Source: Hymenobacter negativus
Lineage (GTDB): Bacteria > Bacteroidota > Bacteroidia > Cytophagales > Hymenobacteraceae
Reading direction: 5' to 3'
DNA: 64,000 nt
Assembly: GCF_017571495.1 (NCBI RefSeq)
Contig: NZ_JAGETZ010000011.1
Coordinates: 62,001 to 126,000, forward strand
The number at the start of each line of letters is the position of its first letter. Positions within the stretch are counted from its first letter, which is position 1. Positions 17,556-25,673 of this stretch are shown piece by piece. The translations under genes were made by a program, and so were the position numbers. The notes under the pieces were generated by a model. The model did no database searches and was not told the DNA's origin. It saw only the letters and a program-made list of their open reading frames with translations.

Positions 17556-17948
17556 ATGGCTCGTACGCTACTCCTGGTTGTGCTTTTCATTGCCCTGCTC
17601 CTCGAGTTAGTGCTTACGGGTGGTGCGTTTTTCGCCCCAGTCCTTACCCTCACCCAGTTTGGGGTGAAATACGGCCCAGACACGGTTTTTCTAACGTACA
17701 TCATGGGCTGGCTGCTGGGTTTTGTGTCACTGGTTGCGTTGGTGGCCCTGCTGCAGGTGTGGCAGCGGCAGCGCGGCTACATGGCCTGGTGCTACCTATT
17801 GGGAGTATGGTGGATAGGTATCGGCATTGGCATCTACTACACCTTTGGCAAACCCGACAACCTGCTGCTCGATTCCGTAAAAGGACTCCTCATTGTGGTG
17901 CTCACCTGGCGCTGTCAGGCCACCCGCGTGATGGCGCGCCGTTACTAG
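17556..17948 (+). CDS. Small hypothetical membrane protein
   Basis: About 130 residues with an N-terminal hydrophobic segment (LLLVVLFIALLLELVL), then LTYIMGWLLGFVSLVALVALL and YLLGVWWIGIGIGIYYTF. The C-terminus is a basic tail (CQATRVMARRY). The ATG at 17556 is chosen over an upstream TTG. A 274-bp A/T-rich gap separates it from the interrupted gene before it. No family is recognised. Confidence 0.6.
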   Translation: MARTLLLVVLFIALLLELVLTGGAFFAPVLTLTQFGVKYGPDTVFLTYIMGWLLGFVSLVALVALLQVWQRQRGYMAWCYLLGVWWIGIGIGIYYTFGKPDNLLLDSVKGLLIVVLTWRCQATRVMARRY

Positions 17949-18002
17949 CCATTCCGTCAGTATCTTGGCGCTTCCTGGATTCCCACCGCTTCTGCCTGCG
18001 CT

Positions 18003-18473
18003 ATGCCGACTTCGCACCTGCACCCTCTCCCCGTCATTCCAAAAATCTCGCGCTTTGGCCGGGCCCTGGCCGCCGTGCAGGTACTCAAGGAAACGCTGAG
18101 CATTATTTTTCTGGGGTTGCCGTTGGTGCAGGAGCTGGCGCAGGAGGCTCCCCTGATTTTGCTGTCGGCTTTGCCCGGCGTGGTGCTCTACCTCCTGCAT
18201 TGGCAGTTGGCGCTGGGCCGTGTGGGGCGTATATTTGCGGCGGTAGTGTGGGGCATCACGTTGCTCGATGAGCTCTGGGGCTGGCTGCTGTTTCGGGAGT
18301 TGGAAGCGCCTACCCACGGGCAGGTACTGATGCTGCGCTGGAGCTATTTTCTGGGGTTGGGCTTTATCCTGCTGGCCCTGGGCGAACTGGCCTGGCGCTG
18401 GCAGCGCCGCCACGCCAAAGGCCAGCGCAACGTGCACCACAAGGCTATACTGGCGGGCCGGCAGCGGCAGTAG
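18003..18473 (+). CDS. Small hypothetical membrane protein
   Basis: 156 residues. Hydrophobic segments include LSIIFLGLPLVQEL, APLILLSALPGVVLYLLHW, IFAAVVWGITLLDELWGWLLF and YFLGLGFILLALGELAW, followed by a strongly basic tail (RRHAKGQRNVHHKAILAGRQRQ) that by the positive-inside rule should be cytoplasmic. It starts 55 bp after the previous gene and closes the small membrane-protein run. Confidence 0.6.
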   Translation: MPTSHLHPLPVIPKISRFGRALAAVQVLKETLSIIFLGLPLVQELAQEAPLILLSALPGVVLYLLHWQLALGRVGRIFAAVVWGITLLDELWGWLLFRELEAPTHGQVLMLRWSYFLGLGFILLALGELAWRWQRRHAKGQRNVHHKAILAGRQRQ

Positions 18474-18543
18474 GGTACGGGTAAGCGGTGTAGCCTTTTG
18501 GTATAGCGGGCTGCGGAGCTGCCTTTTTGGGCGGTAGGCTTGG

Positions 18544-18551
18544 TATATTTG
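18544..18551 (+). promoter_or_regulatory. -7 element TATATTTG before the PBP gene
   Basis: A perfect TAnnTTTG match about 50 nt upstream of the ATG at 18601. No clear -33 TTTG is found at the expected spacing. Confidence 0.5.
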
Positions 18552-18600
18552 CCGTTCTTCGTGCTGGGGCAAAGGCCCTGCTTTCTCCTTGCTGCCTCGC

Positions 18601-21000
18601 ATGGCCGACCTCAAAACGACTCCTTCTGCCCCTTCTTCCGGCTCAAAACCAAAAGCGTCGCGTCGTCGCTGGCCCGTGCGGCTAGCCAGTTGGGCCTGGG
18701 TACTGTTCGGCTTCGTGGTCATTCTGTTTTTGGTATACCCGTTTCTGGTGAGCACCAACTTCATGTTCCTGTTTGGCAAGTCGCCTAGCTTGTCCGACCT
18801 GGAGAACCCCAAAGTGGAGCAAGCCTCGGAAATCTATACTTCCGACGGCGTGCTCATCGGCAAGTACTTCCGCGAAAACCGCTCGCCGGTGCCGCTCAGC
18901 AAGATGTCGCCCGTACTCATCAAGGCCCTCATTGCCACCGAGGACGTGCGTTTCTACGAGCACTCTGGCATCGACCTGCAAGCTGTGATTGGCGGGGTCT
19001 TCTCGTCGGTGCGCGGCGAAAAGCGCGGCGGCTCCACCATCACCCAGCAGCTGGCCAAAAACCTTTACAAAATCCGCCGGCAGCAGAGCCGCGGCGCGCT
19101 GGGCTACATTCCGGTGGTGAGCACCATCGTGGCCAAAACCAAGGAGTGGCTCACGGCCGTGGACCTGGAAAAGCGCTACACCAAGGAAGAAATTCTGCGG
19201 ATGTACCTCAACACCGTGGAGTATGGTTCCAGCGCCTTTGGCATCAAGGTAGCGGCCAAAACCTTCTTCAACACCTCGCCCGACAGCCTCCGTCCCGAGC
19301 AGGCAGCTGTGCTGGTGGGCGTGCTCAACAACCCCACAGCTTACAACCCTAAGTTCCACCCCGCTGCCGCCCTGCGCCGCCGCAACGTGGTGCTCGACCG
19401 CATGGCCCAGGCCAAGGTGCTTCCCGCCGCCGAAATAAAAGCCCTCAAAGCCACGCCTATTGTGCTCGACTACCACGTCGAAAAGCACATTGACGGTCCC
19501 GATACCTATTTCCGCAGCGCTATTAGCCAGTACGTGGATGCTTGGTGCGACAGCACTGGCCACGACATGTACCGCGACGGCCTCAAAATCTACCTCACCA
19601 TCGACTCGCGTATGCAGGCCCACGCCGAACAGGCCCTGCACGAGCGCATGAAAGCGCTTCAGCGTAGCTTCGACAACTTCTGGCGCAACAAGGGCAAAAA
19701 CCCCTGGGTGGACGAGCACGGCGATGAAATTCCTGACTTCATTCTGACCCAAATGAAGCGCACCGAGAGCTACAAAAGCCTCGCCAACCACTATAAAAAC
19801 CAGCCCCAGCGCCTCGACTCCGCCCTGAATGCCAAGCGAGCCATGAAAGTCTTTACCTGGAAGCACGACGACAACGACACCACGCTCGTGATGTCGCCAC
19901 TCGATTCGCTGGCCTACTACAAGCACTTCCTGCAGTCGGGCATGATGACAATGGACCCCTTCACCGGCCAGATTAAGGCCTGGGTGGGCGGGCTCGACTA
20001 TCGTTTCTTCAAGTACGACCATGTGAAGCAGGGCAAGCGCCAGGCCGGCTCCACCTTCAAGCCCTTCGTGTACCTCACGGCCCTCGACAACGGCTACACG
20101 CCCTGCGACCGCATCCGCGACCAGCGCGTGACCATCAACTACGTCGAAAATGGCAAGCCCATGGAGTGGAAGCCCGACAACGTGACCCGCGAATACACCG
20201 GCATCAACATGACGCTGCGCCACGCCATGGCCCGCTCCGTCAATTCCGTGACTGCCCAGCTGACCGAGAAAGTAGGCTGGGAAAACGTGGCCAAATACGC
20301 CCACAAGGTCGGCATCACCTCGCCCTTGCTGCCGGTGCCCAGTATCGGCCTCGGCTCGGCCGGCGACGTGAGCGTGTACGAAATGGTGGACGCCTACAGC
20401 ACCTTCATGAACTCCGGCTTTCGCTCCGACCCACGCCTCGTCACCCGCATTGAGGACCGTAACGGCAACGTCATCCAGCAGTTTGACCCTGTACAGCACC
20501 GCGCCATCCCGGCCGAAACCGCCTGGCTCATGACCTACATGCTGCGCGGCGGTATGGAAGAGCCGGGCGGCACCTCCCAGGCCCTCTGGGACTACCCCGA
20601 CCTCTGGCACAACGACAACCAAATCGGCGGCAAAACCGGGACCACCTCCAACTATTCCGACGGCTGGTATATGGGCATGACCAAGGACCTGATGACCGGC
20701 GTGTGGGTGGGCGGCGAAGACCGCAGCATCCACTTCACCGGCTCGCAGCAGGGCGAAGGCGGCCGCACGGCCCTGCCCATCTTCGGCAAATTCATGGAAA
20801 AGGTGTATAAGGACAAAGACCTCGGTTACACCTACGGCCATTTCCCGCAGCCTGCCAACAAAATCAGCAAGAAGTATAGCTGCATTTCGGAATCAGAGCC
20901 GCGCCGCCGCGCCGAAGCCGTCGATACCATTGCCGCCGACAACCTGCTGGAGCAGATGAACAGCGGCGGCAAGGTGCCCGATAGCCTGCGCGGGCGTTAA
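18601..21000 (+). CDS. Class A penicillin-binding protein (transglycosylase/transpeptidase)
   Basis: A 799-residue bifunctional peptidoglycan synthase. After a basic cytoplasmic tail comes one membrane helix (~30-55). The GT51 transglycosylase domain has the catalytic Glu in ATEDVRFYEHSGID (E114), GGSTITQQLAKN and RMYLNTVEYG. The transpeptidase domain has S484-T-F-K487, S546-V-N and K678-T-G. It polymerises lipid II and crosslinks stem peptides in the periplasm. The ATG at 18601 (MADLKTTPS) is preferred to one four codons upstream. Its TAA overlaps the stop of the convergent gene: TTAA at 20997-21000 serves both strands. Confidence 0.96.
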   Translation: MADLKTTPSAPSSGSKPKASRRRWPVRLASWAWVLFGFVVILFLVYPFLVSTNFMFLFGKSPSLSDLENPKVEQASEIYTSDGVLIGKYFRENRSPVPLSKMSPVLIKALIATEDVRFYEHSGIDLQAVIGGVFSSVRGEKRGGSTITQQLAKNLYKIRRQQSRGALGYIPVVSTIVAKTKEWLTAVDLEKRYTKEEILRMYLNTVEYGSSAFGIKVAAKTFFNTSPDSLRPEQAAVLVGVLNNPTAYNPKFHPAAALRRRNVVLDRMAQAKVLPAAEIKALKATPIVLDYHVEKHIDGPDTYFRSAISQYVDAWCDSTGHDMYRDGLKIYLTIDSRMQAHAEQALHERMKALQRSFDNFWRNKGKNPWVDEHGDEIPDFILTQMKRTESYKSLANHYKNQPQRLDSALNAKRAMKVFTWKHDDNDTTLVMSPLDSLAYYKHFLQSGMMTMDPFTGQIKAWVGGLDYRFFKYDHVKQGKRQAGSTFKPFVYLTALDNGYTPCDRIRDQRVTINYVENGKPMEWKPDNVTREYTGINMTLRHAMARSVNSVTAQLTEKVGWENVAKYAHKVGITSPLLPVPSIGLGSAGDVSVYEMVDAYSTFMNSGFRSDPRLVTRIEDRNGNVIQQFDPVQHRAIPAETAWLMTYMLRGGMEEPGGTSQALWDYPDLWHNDNQIGGKTGTTSNYSDGWYMGMTKDLMTGVWVGGEDRSIHFTGSQQGEGGRTALPIFGKFMEKVYKDKDLGYTYGHFPQPANKISKKYSCISESEPRRRAEAVDTIAADNLLEQMNSGGKVPDSLRGR

Positions 21001-21587
21001 TTCAAGGGAAAGGGTTTGCCGGGGGTTGGCTTAATCAGATAAGCGGGAATTGGCCATTTGCGCCTGGGGTTGTGCTCATAAAGGGCTTCAGCCCCAGGGT
21101 CCTCGTTGCGGTCGTAGGCAATCTGGGCGCGCCGATAAAAGCCTTGCTGCCAGTGCTGCATAATACGCTGGAGCAGCGGGAGCACGCCGTCTGGTGAGTC
21201 CATTTTGGACTCTTCGTTGTACTGCGTGTAAAAATCGGGCTGGGAGCGCTAGAATATCATCGCCGACGTCCCCCGGTCACAATAAGGGCTATCAATTATC
21301 CACCCCAGCACTTCCGGTCCATCGTCCCAATTGTAGATGTGAGCCATATAATGCAGCTCAGTCGGGCTGGTGATGGTGTCGAATAATGTCCGGTCAGGCT
21401 CTCTTTCTTCAAAGCTGAATTGAAAAAAGTTGGCTTCAAGGAAATTAGCGCGTTCCTGGGAAATAGCGTGCGCCATATTGAGTTGCTGAGCTAGGTTGGT
21501 TTTTAAACGAAAGGCAACATAAACAGCTGCTTGGACTGCGTTGCGTAGCCACCGTTTGAGCTTTCGTAACCATCTCTTGTACCTCAT
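20997..21587 (-). pseudogene. DUF4274-type protein gene interrupted by in-frame TAG
   Basis: The frame from ATG at 21587 gives 112 residues up to a TAG (minus strand, 21251-21249), then continues in the same frame for 83 codons to TAA at 20999-20997. Just before the TAG lies NWDDGPEVLGWIIDSPYCDRGTSAMIF, the core of DUF4274 domains (NWDdG...CDlGTALxiFw), where the next residue is usually Trp. A TGG-to-TAG change is therefore the simplest explanation. The tail after the stop (RSQPDFYTQYNEESK...) also looks like real protein. Function of the family is unknown. No second frameshift is needed to restore about 196 residues. Confidence 0.72.
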
Positions 21588-21678
21588 GGGTACGAATTAA
21601 CAGGAATACGCAGTAGTACAAGCGCATCATGCATCTGCTCTGAACTTACTCAAGACCATCAGACGCCCTTCTAGGGGT

Positions 21679-21963
21679 ATCGGACGTGCTTCCGAAGCCA
21701 GCGGCTGACTCGCAGAGCCGTTGGAACGATTTTCAGAGCCATTGGCTGACTTGCGGAGCCATTGGAATGATTTCCGGAATCATTGGACGCACTTCCGGGT
21801 GCGTTGACTGCCTTGCGGAACCATTGGAATGGTTTCCGGACGCGTTGGAAGCCATTCCGGAGCCGTTGACTGACTTGCGGAACCATTGGACGCACTTCCG
21901 GACGCGTTGAATGAGTTGCGGACCCGTTGAATGGCCTTCCGGACGCGTTGAACGACTGCAACC
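21679..21963. repeat. Degenerate 20/21-bp tandem repeat array (about 14 units)
   Basis: Units of 20 or 21 bp follow each other from 21679 to 21963, for example ATTGGAATGGTTTCCGGACG at 21823 and GTTGAATGAGTTGCGGACCC at 21906. The shared core is (A/G)TTG(G)A...TT(C/G)CGGA..C. 20-bp units carry TTGCGG and 21-bp units mostly TTCCGG. Mixed unit lengths break any reading frame, so the array is not protein-coding. It begins 3 bp beyond the stop codon (3') of the minus-strand epimerase gene. Confidence 0.85.
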
Positions 21964-21966
21964 GGG

Positions 21967-22881
21967 CTACCCCGCCCCGTACAGCGCCTCCAGCGCCCCG
22001 CGCAGCTGCGGGTACTCAAACGCAAAGCCCTGCGCCAGCACCTTCTTGGCACTCACATTCTGCGAAGCCAGCACAATGTCGCTCATCTCTCCCATGGCCA
22101 GCTTCAGACCGAAAGCGGGCACTTTAGGCAGAATCAGCGGCCGGTGCAGCACTTCGGCCAGCACCTCGGTGAATGCCTGGTTGGTGACCGGATAAGGCGC
22201 CACCGCATTGTAGGTGCCCCGCCAGGCTGGGTCTTCCAGCATGGCGATGAATAAGCGGCATAAGTCGTCCAAGTGAATCCAGGACATGTATTGCTTGCCG
22301 CTGCCCAGCGCCGCGCCCGCGCCCAGCTTCACCGGCTTAGCAATCTGGGGCAGTGCCCCACCCGCCGTGCTCAGCACCACACCAATGCGCGGAATCACCG
22401 TTCGAATGCCCAGCGCCGCAATGGGTGCCGCTGCCAGTTCCCACTGGTGCGATACATCGGCCAGAAAGTCGTGGGTCGGTAGCGCCGGCGGCGTTTCCTC
22501 ATCCACTAGCTTCTCGCCAGCATCGCCATAAATCCCCACTGCCGAAGCCGAAATGACTGCTTGCACATGGTGGCCCGGCTTGGCCAGTTCGCGGCTCAGC
22601 AGCGCCAGGCCGCCCAGCCGGCTGGTCATAATGTCACGCTTGCGCTCATCGGTCCATTTGCCATCGGCCACGCTCGCCCCGGCCAGGCTCACAATGTAAT
22701 CGGCATAGGGAATGGCCGCCTCATCAATCGTGCCCGCCTTCGGGTCCCAGCGAAAGCTCTGAAAATGGCCACTCTTGGCTGGTTCCCGGCTTAGCAGCGC
22801 CACTTCGTAGCCACTATCAATCAGCATTTCGGCCAGGCGTGTACCAATAAGACCAGTGCCACCGGTGATGAGAACCTTCAT
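21967..22881 (-). CDS. TIGR01777-family NAD(P)-dependent epimerase (SDR39U1/YfcH-like)
   Basis: A 304-residue extended short-chain dehydrogenase. The N-terminus MKVLITGGTGLIGTRLAEML holds the GxxGxxG nucleotide-binding motif. The family hallmarks are VSLAGASVADGKWTDERKRDI, ISASAVGIYGD and PRIGVVLSTAGGALPQI. The C-terminal DUF1731 part (PKVPAFGLKLAMGEMSDIVLASQ...) completes the family. Its substrate is unknown; old annotation as a cell-division inhibitor is not well supported. It is monocistronic by spacing, with a 20/21-bp repeat array just 3' of the stop and a palindromic repeat upstream. Confidence 0.93.
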   Translation of the reverse strand: MKVLITGGTGLIGTRLAEMLIDSGYEVALLSREPAKSGHFQSFRWDPKAGTIDEAAIPYADYIVSLAGASVADGKWTDERKRDIMTSRLGGLALLSRELAKPGHHVQAVISASAVGIYGDAGEKLVDEETPPALPTHDFLADVSHQWELAAAPIAALGIRTVIPRIGVVLSTAGGALPQIAKPVKLGAGAALGSGKQYMSWIHLDDLCRLFIAMLEDPAWRGTYNAVAPYPVTNQAFTEVLAEVLHRPLILPKVPAFGLKLAMGEMSDIVLASQNVSAKKVLAQGFAFEYPQLRGALEALYGAG

Positions 22882-22888
22882 ATCTTTT

Positions 22889-22980
22889 AGCTAGTAGCTA
22901 ACAGCCATTAGCTGTTAGCCTTTCAGTTGAAATATCAGGCTGCTAAAAAACTATCAGCTATTAGCTAACAGCTAAAAACT
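22889..22980. repeat. Imperfect palindromic intergenic element (AGCTAACAGC type)
   Basis: TAGCTAACAGC and ATTAGCTGTTAGC on the left are mirrored by CTATTAGCTAACAGCTAA on the right. The block fills the whole gap between the epimerase start and the folE stop. A related sequence (CTAACTGTTAGCTAAGAGC) occurs in the rimM-trmD gap near 26900, indicating a dispersed family. Confidence 0.6.
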
Positions 22981-23638
22981 ATTTGCCAATTTGGCGCAAA
23001 AACTCGCGCCGCAGCGCTTCATCCGTTGCAAACCGTCCGCTGTATTCGCTGGTCAGCGTCGAACTGCTGGTATCATTCACCCCACGGCTCATCACGCACA
23101 AGTGGTCGGCTTCGATAAGTACCGCCACATCATCGGTGCCGAGGCTCTGCTTCAGCTCCTCCGATACTTGGCGGGTGAGTCGTTCCTGCACCTGCGGGCG
23201 GCGAGCATAGTACTGCACCACCCGGTTCAGTTTGCTCAGGCCCACCACGTGGCTGCCCGGCAAATACGCCACATGCGCCTTCCCAATAATGGGCACGAAG
23301 TGGTGCTCGCAGCACGAAAACAGCGTAATGTCGCGCTCCACCAGCAGCTGGTGGTAATCATACCGATTCTCAAACAGGCGCACATCGGGCCGGTTCTTCG
23401 GGTCCAGGCCCTTAAACCATTCCTGCACATACATCTTGGCCACGCGGCGTGGCGTGCCTGCCAGACTGTCGTCCGTCAGGTCAAGCCCCAGCTCACGCAT
23501 AATGGCCTCAAAGTGGCCACTGATGGCCGTTATTTTTTCCTCATCGCTACGCAGGAATGCATCGCTCCGAAGAGGCGTGCGCAAGCCCGCAGGCAAGTGA
23601 GCATCGGTACCCGTAGCCGGGCCGGAAGGGTTATCCAT
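22979..23638 (-). CDS. folE: GTP cyclohydrolase I
   Basis: A 219-residue type I enzyme that opens GTP to 7,8-dihydroneopterin triphosphate, the entry step to folate and, through QueD, to 7-deazapurines. The zinc ligands fall at C110, H113 (FSCCEHHFVPI) and C181 (DHLCVMSRG), the same numbering as I recall for the E. coli enzyme. The PSGHVVGLSKLNRVV-like region is present as GSHVVGLSKLNRVV. Its ATG overlaps the end of queD by 8 bp, so the two are translationally coupled and made from one mRNA. Confidence 0.96.
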   Translation of the reverse strand: MDNPSGPATGTDAHLPAGLRTPLRSDAFLRSDEEKITAISGHFEAIMRELGLDLTDDSLAGTPRRVAKMYVQEWFKGLDPKNRPDVRLFENRYDYHQLLVERDITLFSCCEHHFVPIIGKAHVAYLPGSHVVGLSKLNRVVQYYARRPQVQERLTRQVSEELKQSLGTDDVAVLIEADHLCVMSRGVNDTSSSTLTSEYSGRFATDEALRREFLRQIGK

Positions 23639-24038
23639 GGTATTCTACAAAGTTGCGGTCCGTCTCATATAACGTAACCGAAAGAGCAAGGCCAGCATCC
23701 AGGTGTGGGCGCAGGCGCCGCCAAATTACCACGGCAATATTTTCGGCCGTGGGGTTGAGGTTTTGAAAATCCTCGGTGTCCAGATTCAGGTTGCGATGGT
23801 CGTAGCGGTCCAGCACCTCACGCTTGATAAGGTCACTCAATCGTTTGAGGTCGTACACATACCCGGTTTCAGGCTGAATTTCCCCTGTCAGGCGTACAGT
23901 CAAATTATAATTATGACCGTGGTAGTTCAGATTATTGCACTTGCCAAACACGCGTTGGTTTTCTGCATCGTCCCAGGCAGGGTTGTGCAAACGGTGGGCG
24001 GCATTAAAGTGCTCGACACGGCAAACTGTTACTTGCAT
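23631..24038 (-). CDS. queD: 6-carboxytetrahydropterin / 6-pyruvoyltetrahydropterin synthase family
   Basis: A 135-residue QueD/PTPS protein. Zinc ligands are H15 (FNAAHRL), H40 and H42 (YHGHNY); the catalytic Cys is C34 in GKCNNLNYHGH. It uses dihydroneopterin triphosphate, the FolE product, to make 6-carboxytetrahydropterin for queuosine, or pyruvoyl-tetrahydropterin for biopterin. No queC/queE genes are in the window, so the first role is favoured only by family frequency. It is first in the queD-folE pair, overlapping folE by 8 bp. Confidence 0.9.
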   Translation of the reverse strand: MQVTVCRVEHFNAAHRLHNPAWDDAENQRVFGKCNNLNYHGHNYNLTVRLTGEIQPETGYVYDLKRLSDLIKREVLDRYDHRNLNLDTEDFQNLNPTAENIAVVIWRRLRPHLDAGLALSVTLYETDRNFVEYHG

Positions 24039-24222
24039 AGGCGGCTACAACCTGTTCTGTGGCTGCTTTGTTGCGTTCAACAGTACAAAAGACTGAATCA
24101 CTATAATCAGCCGATAAAAAATTTGTGGAACTTAAAAATGGGATAATTGGACTAAATCAACAAAAATGGGGTTATTCCGAAAAAAAATTAGTAGAGGCAG
24201 AAGTTGGATAGAATAAAGGTCC

Positions 24223-24230
24223 TAAATTTG
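24223..24230 (+). promoter_or_regulatory. -7 element TAAATTTG
   Basis: A perfect TAnnTTTG, 77 nt before the ATG at 24307. A TTGG lies about 16 nt upstream, slightly closer than the usual -33 spacing. Confidence 0.5.
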
Positions 24231-24306
24231 AAAAGCCGGACAGCAGGAGCCTTTCCAACGGCATCTCATACGCATTCTCTTAAAGTTCTCATTAGTTGTT
24301 ATTACC

Positions 24307-25014
24307 ATGAAACGTAGTTTACTCATCCTACTTCTAGTATGCCTGGCATCCTTGGGCGTCTATGCACAGAAATCGCCTGTTGATGAGGCGGATAAGTCCA
24401 TCAACAGCATACCCCGTAAAGGGCAGCAAGTGAGCATGCAGCTCGATAACCGCAAGGTGGAAACCGCTTGGCTGAAGATGCTCGGCGACAAGTTTGGCAG
24501 CAAGCTGAAGAATAACAAAGGCGTAGTGACTCTAGACGGGGTTGTCATTGAAGAAATTGCACCTAACCCTATCCGCGTCATCAGCAAAGTAGATGCTACC
24601 CCCACCGGTACCACCGTATGGTGGAGCATCGACCTTGGCAACGCCTACCTCGGTAAGGATGCCACCCCCGTGCAGTGGAAATCAGCTGAGAAGTACCTCA
24701 AAGACTTCGCTCGTATGATGTACCGCGAAGACTTGGTATCACAGATTTCCGAAGCTGAGCGTGCCTTGGTAGCCTCGCAAAACAACCACATGGCGGTTAT
24801 CGAAAAAGCCAACAACATCAAGAAGGACATTGAAAAGAACAAGGCGCGCAAAATCGAAATTCAGCAGATGCTGGCCGCCAACGCTGCTGAACTGCAGCAG
24901 TTCAATAACCTCGTCGACCTTAACCTGAAGGAGCAGGAAGCTGCTCGCGGCGACATTGTGAACATGCGCGTGGCCCTGGAGGCCGTAAAAGACCGTATGA
25001 ACAAAATTGAGTAG
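24307..25014 (+). CDS. Hypothetical secreted coiled-coil protein
   Basis: 235 residues. A signal peptide (MKRSLLILLLVCLASLGVYAQ) is followed by a small domain (~25-130, with TTVWWSIDLGNAYLG) and a long helical region (~135-235) rich in Glu/Lys/Ala that should form a coiled coil (ISEAERALVASQNNH...MRVALEAVKDRMNKIE). It is probably periplasmic. No family is recognised. It is monocistronic, with its own promoter and terminator. Confidence 0.75.
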   Translation: MKRSLLILLLVCLASLGVYAQKSPVDEADKSINSIPRKGQQVSMQLDNRKVETAWLKMLGDKFGSKLKNNKGVVTLDGVVIEEIAPNPIRVISKVDATPTGTTVWWSIDLGNAYLGKDATPVQWKSAEKYLKDFARMMYREDLVSQISEAERALVASQNNHMAVIEKANNIKKDIEKNKARKIEIQQMLAANAAELQQFNNLVDLNLKEQEAARGDIVNMRVALEAVKDRMNKIE

Positions 25015-25036
25015 TCGAACCCAGTTCGGTTGAAAA

Positions 25037-25073
25037 CAAAAAGCTCCACCTAAACAGGTGGGGCTTTTTGTTT
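25037..25073 (+). terminator. Intrinsic terminator
   Basis: Stem CAAAAAGCTCCACCT / AGGTGGGGCTTTTTG with loop AAAC, followed by TTT; 22 nt after the coiled-coil protein gene. Confidence 0.85.
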
Positions 25074-25159
25074 GGTCTTTGGTGCCAACCCAATGAGGTG
25101 AAACTACGTTGGCTAGAGCGACGGCAAACACAACCGCCATTAGCTAATAAAACCCACCC

Positions 25160-25570
25160 ATGGAAAAGAAAGAAACCCAGCACCAAGTGCACCTCGATAG
25201 CGCTATTGGCCTGCTCACCGGCGACCTTACTCAACTGACCGAACGCGCTGGTCTCGACAATCAGCTTCAGCGTTGGATTGAGGACTTGAAAGATGCCAAT
25301 AACCCCGCGTTCCATCAGTCAATTGTGGACCTGCAAGCACTGAAAGCGCACTTCGGCAGCGGAGCCCTTGATTTGAACGTGATTGCACCCCTCCTGGCCC
25401 GCTTGGGTACGCAAACTACCCAAGCTGCCAACTTTGCTGAAAACGTAAATACGGCCACGCGCGTGACCAAACTGGGCGAAGTGCTCACCGCTGTTGCGCA
25501 ACAACTGCAAGGTGGTGGCACAGTAGAAGTTGACGGCAGTCTGCCGCAGGACTTTTCATCGCACAGCTAG
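25160..25570 (+). CDS. Hypothetical helical protein
   Basis: 136 residues without signal peptide or membrane segment. The sequence is mostly predicted helix, with a central run LDLNVIAPLLARLGTQTTQAANFAENVNTATRVTKL. No cysteines and no recognised motif. The downstream terminator at 25609 is symmetrical and also faces rplS. A small cytoplasmic structural or regulatory protein is possible, but nothing shows its role. Confidence 0.65.
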   Translation: MEKKETQHQVHLDSAIGLLTGDLTQLTERAGLDNQLQRWIEDLKDANNPAFHQSIVDLQALKAHFGSGALDLNVIAPLLARLGTQTTQAANFAENVNTATRVTKLGEVLTAVAQQLQGGGTVEVDGSLPQDFSSHS

Positions 25571-25608
25571 GCTCCTAACATAGCGCTACTTAGCCAGCGC
25601 ACAAACCT

Positions 25609-25643
25609 AAAAAAGCCGGCTCCACATGTGGAGCCGGCTTTTT
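25609..25643. terminator. Bidirectional intrinsic terminator
   Basis: A perfect long stem (AAAAGCCGGCTCCAC / GTGGAGCCGGCTTTT) with A and T tracts on both sides, between the convergent hypothetical gene and rplS. Confidence 0.9.
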
Positions 25644-25673
25644 CTATAAGCAACCGTAAGGCTGCGGCAGTTA

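Noticed and set aside
18682..20841. 719-codon open frame antisense to the PBP gene
   Set aside because: It mirrors a strongly conserved PBP in a GC-rich genome, where antisense frames stay open by codon bias. Its composition (Val/His/Ala/Gly-rich) resembles no real protein.
16922..21587. Genome-wide reassignment of TAG to an amino acid
   Set aside because: Many intact genes in the window use TAG as their true stop, including conserved-looking ones, so two local nonsense mutations are simpler.
21671..21961. 96-codon minus-strand frame across the repeat array
   Set aside because: Alternating 20- and 21-bp units shift the frame at each step, so the peptide has no periodicity; it is a by-product of the repeats.
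21679..21963. CRISPR array
   Set aside because: Units are adjacent without unique spacers, degenerate, and no cas genes are present. The same holds for 34167-34397.
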